64,000 nucleotides of DNA, taken from positions 310,001-374,000 of the forward strand of contig CBDBHI010000012.1 of assembly GCA_965205595.1 (NCBI GenBank), written 5' to 3'. The notes beneath the pieces were generated by a model. It made no database searches. It saw only the letters and a program-made list of their open reading frames with translations, and was not told the DNA's origin. The position numbers were made by a program, and so were the translations under genes. Shown piece by piece: positions 60,682 through 64,000 of this stretch. This DNA comes from CATQHP01 sp965205595 (GTDB taxonomy: Bacteria; Acidobacteriota; Terriglobia; Bryobacterales; UBA6623). Numbering within the stretch: position 1 is the stretch's first letter; every line of letters begins with the position of its first letter.

Positions 60682-60776
60682 TGGCGGAAGCTAGTGGGAG
60701 TCGAACCCACCTTTGACGCGTAACGCCAAACGACGGTTTTGAAGACCGCACCCGACACCGGCCGAGATTAGCTTCC
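60682..60776 (-). tRNA. selC: tRNA-Sec (anticodon TCA), CCA encoded
   Basis: On the minus strand the gene starts ggaagcta (60776-60769) and ends tagcttcc g cca (60693-60682): an 8-bp acceptor stem. The anticodon arm reads gcggt-cttcaaa-accgt, with anticodon TCA. The long variable arm tttggcg...cgcgtcaaa and the T arm gtggg-ttcgact-cccac complete the 8+5 bacterial tRNA-Sec form. Length with CCA is 95 nt, as in other bacteria. It shows that the organism decodes some UGA codons as selenocysteine. selA, selB and selD are not in this window. Confidence 0.95.
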
Positions 60777-60826
60777 GTGCGATCGATTTTAGCAGTCGAG
60801 TAGTTTCCGAAAAGATGGCGTGGCGT

Positions 60827-61023
60827 AGGTCACATTTCTCACCACATGGCGAGCGAAAGTGCGTGAGAGGTGCGTCAATACGAGGCGGGCGACGGACGGC
60901 GCGCGGAGGCGTACTTGACGGTCCGTCGAGCACTCGCGATCTAGCGCAACGTATCTAGATTGAGATACGTAGTGGCGCACCGATCGCCTGCTCTCGCCGC
61001 CGGGTGGTGAGAATTGCGGACTC
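60827..61023. repeat. Palindromic MITE-like repeat, copy 3
   Basis: About 197 bp with ends aggtcacatttctcaccaca and (reverse strand) agtccgcaattctcaccac. It shares gaggcgtacttgacggtccg and gcgtcaatacgaggcgg with copy 1. It has an extra hairpin, gtatct-agattg-agatac, that the others lack. It lies between tRNA-Sec and the J-domain gene, whose TAG stop (61023-61025) is formed at the repeat edge. Confidence 0.75.
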
Positions 61024-61901
61024 TAGGCTGTTTTCTCATCTGGGTGGGCTTCAATACGCCCCTGGTCGCTGTCGCTGTCGAGAATGCCCAGGCGCTCGAC
61101 TTCTTCGACGCCCTCGATCGTAATCGCGAGCCGGCCGCCGTCAGTGGAGACGATCCATCGCTTTTGACGCAGAAACCAAAGGGTGAATTCCAGATGCGCC
61201 TCGGGAATCTGCAGGATCTCTTCGAGTTCGCGGACCATTGTCCCCGGCTGCGAGTGGCTGCGCAGCATCTTTAGGTAAAACAGCTTCAAGATCGCCTGAC
61301 GCTTGGCGGGCTCAGCGGCGGGTCCGTCAGCGGGTATCTTCATCCCTAAGGTCTCGTGCAGCGTTTGATCGGAAGCGCGCCGCTGCACGTCGTAGGCGGC
61401 TCGCTTTTCAGGATCGCTGAGCAGACGGTACGCTTCGAGAATCTCTGTGAACCGCGCCGAGTCCCCCGTGTCGGCATTGTCGGGATGATAACGTTGCGCC
61501 ATGAACCTGTACACCCGGTGGATGGTTTCGTTGTCGGCCTGAGCGCTGATTTGGAGGACTTCGTAGCAGTCGGCCGAGTGTTGCGCGGGCGCCCAACCAC
61601 CCGTCGATTTTTGCGATTCTCTGGCCTCATCTTCGGCATACGAGCAGCTGATTTGGTAGCTGGTGTCGTCGATATGCTCGCAGCTGTTGGCAACTACGCG
61701 ACGCTCAGATTCTTCGCCGATCGTCTTCTCGATGACCTTGCCCCAAACGATGAGCTGTGCGCCGACCTCTACGGGCACCTTAGATTTCAGGTCCAGTCCG
61801 CTGACCGTGCGGTCGACGAGCTGCGCCCGTCGAGTTGGGCCTCTGCCCTCAGGCGAAACCACGCGAAGAAAGACGTATGGCAGATTGTTCGTTCGAACCA
61901 C
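61023..61901 (-). CDS. PilZ-like and J-domain protein
   Basis: A 292-residue protein. The N-terminal 90 residues look like a PilZ-type barrel (RTVSGLDLKSKVPVEVGAQL), but the RxxxR/DxSxxG c-di-GMP motif is only partly matched. Residues about 110-172 form a J-domain: DCYEVLQISAQADNETIHR, YRFMAQRYHPDN with the HPD triad, and AYRLLSDPEKRAAYD. The C-terminal part is a winged-helix-like segment (LHETLGMKIPADGP, LEFTLWFLRQKRWIVSTDGG). J-domains stimulate DnaK ATPase, so this may recruit chaperone in response to a signal. No operon partner is visible. Confidence 0.75.
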   Translation of the reverse strand: MVRTNNLPYVFLRVVSPEGRGPTRRAQLVDRTVSGLDLKSKVPVEVGAQLIVWGKVIEKTIGEESERRVVANSCEHIDDTSYQISCSYAEDEARESQKSTGGWAPAQHSADCYEVLQISAQADNETIHRVYRFMAQRYHPDNADTGDSARFTEILEAYRLLSDPEKRAAYDVQRRASDQTLHETLGMKIPADGPAAEPAKRQAILKLFYLKMLRSHSQPGTMVRELEEILQIPEAHLEFTLWFLRQKRWIVSTDGGRLAITIEGVEEVERLGILDSDSDQGRIEAHPDEKTA

Positions 61902-62003
61902 CGGTAAACGTACCTATGGTTCATTTCGGATCGATTCGGGTCGAAAAGAATTTACCGGTGCAAATCATCGACGATGACAGCTCTTCGTCGTCACCGGGCA
62001 CGC

Positions 62004-63065
62004 CTATGTGATGTGGGCGCCTTGCGTTTCGACGTATACCGAGTACAGGCTTTGGCTGGCGGTCATGAACAAGCGGTTGCGCTTGGTGCCGCCAAAACAG
62101 AGGTTCGCGCATATTTCGGGAAGTTTGATGAGGCCGATGCGCGTGCCATCAGGCGAGAAAATGTGGACACCGTCATAGCCGTCGCCGACCCACCCCGCGG
62201 ATGACCAAATATTGCCATCGACATCACAACGGATTCCATCCGCATTGCCGGCCTGATCAAATCCGTCCATCTTCATCGATATAAACCGCTTCCCGTTAGT
62301 CAGTTTGCGGCCATTCGAGACGTCCCACATCTTGATCTCACGCTCGGCTTCCGGGTAATGCGACGCGCCGGTATCGGCGATGTAGAGGATCTTGTAGTCG
62401 GGCGAAAAGCATAAACCATTGGGCTTGTAGATCTCGTCGGTGACGAGTTCCATCTTAGTGGTCTGGCCATCGATTCGGTAGACAGCTTCTTTGATCTCCA
62501 AAGGGCCCTTGTTACCTTCGTAGTTCATTAACGAGCCGTAGCCGGGGTCGGTGAACCAGATGTTGCCGTCCGGGTCAACGACAACGTCGTTGGGCGCATT
62601 CAGTCGCTTGCCTTTCCACTCATCCACCAGCACGGTCACTGTGCCGTCGTGCTCATAACGGACCAGTCGTCGGTTGCCGTGCTCGCATGACAACTGGCGG
62701 CCCTCCCAGTCGAACGTGTTGCCGTTAGAGTTTCCCGAGGGGTTACGAAACGTACTGACGTGACCGTCTTCCTCGAGCCAGCGGAGTTGCCGGTTATTGG
62801 GGATGTCGGAGTAAAGCAAATAGCGGCCGACGGCGTTCCAAGCCGGGCCTTCGGCCCACAAGGTTCCAACGTGGTGACGCTGAATCGGAGTATTGCCGAG
62901 TTTGTATTTGTCGAACCGCTTATCCAGCGAAATGATGTCGGGGTCGGGGTAGCGCGTCGGCGTCACGTTGGTCCAATCTCGCTGCGCGTTGGCGGCGATC
63001 GGCGCGGCGACGACCGCAGCGGCGGCTCCAAAAAACGAGCGGCGGTTCAGGTCGAGATTTTTCAT
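62004..63065 (-). CDS. SMP-30/gluconolactonase family protein, Tat-exported
   Basis: A 353-residue protein from ATG 63065 (MKNLDLNRRSFFGAAAA, a twin-arginine signal ending ANAQ). The six-bladed propeller signatures are GPAWNAVGRYLLYSDIPNN, LNAPNDVVVDPDGNIWFTDP (metal ligand region), YKPNGLCFSPDYKILYIAD and NADGIRCDVDGNIW. The family hydrolyses sugar lactones such as gluconolactone. The frame is open 19 codons further upstream without family similarity. Confidence 0.88.
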   Translation of the reverse strand: MKNLDLNRRSFFGAAAAVVAAPIAANAQRDWTNVTPTRYPDPDIISLDKRFDKYKLGNTPIQRHHVGTLWAEGPAWNAVGRYLLYSDIPNNRQLRWLEEDGHVSTFRNPSGNSNGNTFDWEGRQLSCEHGNRRLVRYEHDGTVTVLVDEWKGKRLNAPNDVVVDPDGNIWFTDPGYGSLMNYEGNKGPLEIKEAVYRIDGQTTKMELVTDEIYKPNGLCFSPDYKILYIADTGASHYPEAEREIKMWDVSNGRKLTNGKRFISMKMDGFDQAGNADGIRCDVDGNIWSSAGWVGDGYDGVHIFSPDGTRIGLIKLPEICANLCFGGTKRNRLFMTASQSLYSVYVETQGAHIT

Positions 63066-63178
63066 AGCAGAGAAGAGGTTAGCAAAATGAGGACACTCTG
63101 GTTGGAGCGTTATCGGAGCCAAGTGTCAGAGCCCGCGCATTGCGCCGGCAGCCCTCCGAGGCGTAGCCTAACTACGTC

Positions 63179-64000
63179 ATGCGAAACTCTGTGCTGCTGC
63201 TCTGCTCGCTCTGTCCCCTGCTCGGCCAAGTCCCCGAGCATGACAGTCGAAATACGAACATTCGCCATACCCACGAGCACTACTCGATGCGCGACTACAC
63301 TCGAGCGGAGTGGGATGAACGGGCGACGTTTCTTCGCAAGCAAATCATGTTTTCGGCGGGCTTGCTGCCGTTGCCTGAGAAGACCGCGCTCAATCCGCTC
63401 GTCGGCGGCAAAATCGTACACAACGACTACTCAGTAGAGAACGTATTGCTCGAAACCTACCCAGGCTACTACCTGGGTGGGAATCTCTACCGGCCTGTTG
63501 GGAAGCGGGGCCCTTTTCCCGCGGTCGTTTCTCCGCATGGCCACTGGCGCTACGGACGCTTTGAAAATTCGGAATTGAACTCGTTGCCGGCTCGAGCGAT
63601 CAACCTCGCCCGCCAAGGCTACGTGGTCCTCAACTACGACATGGTTGGTTACAACGACACGACGCAGGTCCCCCACGGCTTCGCCGGTCCTAGAGAGGAG
63701 CTGTGGCTCGTCGGCACGCTCGGGCTACAGCTCTGGAATAGCATTCGGGTCGTGGATTTTTTGGAGTCGCTTGCCGACGTGGACGACCAACGCATTGCGG
63801 TGACGGGGGCATCTGGCGGTGGCACCCAATCGTTTTTGCTCGCTGCGGTTGATGACAGAATTCGCTACGCCGCGCCGGTCAACATGGTGTCGTTTCTGAT
63901 GCAGGGCGGCTCAAGGTGCGAAAACGCTCCGCTGCTGCGGATCGACACGCATAACGTTGAGACCGCCTCGCTGTTCGCCCCAAAGCCGCTGATGATGGTC
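63179..64000 (+). CDS. Alpha/beta hydrolase (acetyl xylan esterase-like), cut by window end
   Basis: An open frame of 274 codons from ATG 63179 runs off the window. A signal peptide, RNSVLLLCSLCPLLG, is followed by HEHYSMRDYTRAEWDERATFL-type start (given in parts: MRDYTRAEWDERATF), VVSPHGHWRYGRF (oxyanion strand), YVVLNYDMVGYNDT and the nucleophile elbow AVTGASGGGTQSFLLA (about Ser224). This pattern is common in Solibacter-type secreted esterases. The acid and His residues lie beyond the end. It is divergent from the lactonase gene. Confidence 0.85.
   Translation, partial: MRNSVLLLCSLCPLLGQVPEHDSRNTNIRHTHEHYSMRDYTRAEWDERATFLRKQIMFSAGLLPLPEKTALNPLVGGKIVHNDYSVENVLLETYPGYYLGGNLYRPVGKRGPFPAVVSPHGHWRYGRFENSELNSLPARAINLARQGYVVLNYDMVGYNDTTQVPHGFAGPREELWLVGTLGLQLWNSIRVVDFLESLADVDDQRIAVTGASGGGTQSFLLAAVDDRIRYAAPVNMVSFLMQGGSRCENAPLLRIDTHNVETASLFAPKPLMMV

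Noticed and set aside
47890..61023. CRISPR array made of the three ~180-bp repeats
   Set aside because: Only three copies, kilobases apart, with terminal inverted repeats; no short direct repeats with spacers and no cas genes in the window.

Overview
The window reads as a chromosome segment of an Acidobacteriota bacterium, most likely of the Solibacter/Bryobacter group. This is inferred from family content, not a database match. The signs are secreted proteins with signal peptides ending in SAQ or AAQ, an Acidobacteria-type VWFA protein, Tat-exported enzymes, an FGly sulfatase, BNR/sialidase-like proteins, an SMP-30-type lactonase and several alpha/beta hydrolases. House-keeping anchors are metK-ahcY, uppS-cdsA and a selenocysteine tRNA.

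Region 1 (1-11.6 kb) is an accessory island. It holds the end of an IS21-family element cut into a group II intron, a second complete copy of that intron (4762-6674), a 1.6-kb DDE insertion sequence, a decayed DUF2442/DUF4160 pair, and a tight two-gene minus-strand operon. The operon encodes a Rad50/SMC-like ABC ATPase with a CxxC hook and a partner carrying two LexA/S24-like folds. I cannot assign this pair to a named system; it is the best candidate here for an undescribed conflict or DNA-surveillance system.

Region 2 (11.7-17.8 kb) is chromosomal: a frameshifted M28 carboxypeptidase, the metK-ahcY methyl-cycle operon, a DUF4159 protein and a small exported protein.

Region 3 (17.8-37.5 kb) is one minus-strand block of virion structural genes in siphovirus order: terminase, portal, scaffold-like protein, P22-like coat, connectors, tail tube, a G/GT chaperone with an A AAA AAC slippery site, a very short tape measure, DUF2460-type distal tail proteins, tail hub and tail fibre. 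I see no integrase, repressor, replication or lysis genes. Gene content, compactness and tape-measure length resemble a gene transfer agent or a domesticated phage tail/head cluster. It is now damaged by an IS256-family insertion in the fibre gene and a frameshift in the hub gene.

Region 4 (37.7-45.2 kb) holds a large secreted HExxH protein and, divergently, an exopolysaccharide export gene with a BY-kinase gene split by a second copy of the 1.6-kb IS. Joining the flanks at the 5-bp target duplication restores the kinase frame.

Region 5 (45.4-64 kb) carries a beta-propeller protein, uppS-cdsA, secreted BNR and VWFA proteins, a split CHAD gene, two esterases, a DUF3037/HipA-like kinase pair, an M2 peptidase, a sulfatase operon, tRNA-Sec, a PilZ-like/J-domain protein, a lactonase and a truncated hydrolase. 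Three copies of a ~180-bp palindromic MITE-like repeat lie between these genes. Some of them supply stop codons or an N-terminal reading frame to their neighbours.
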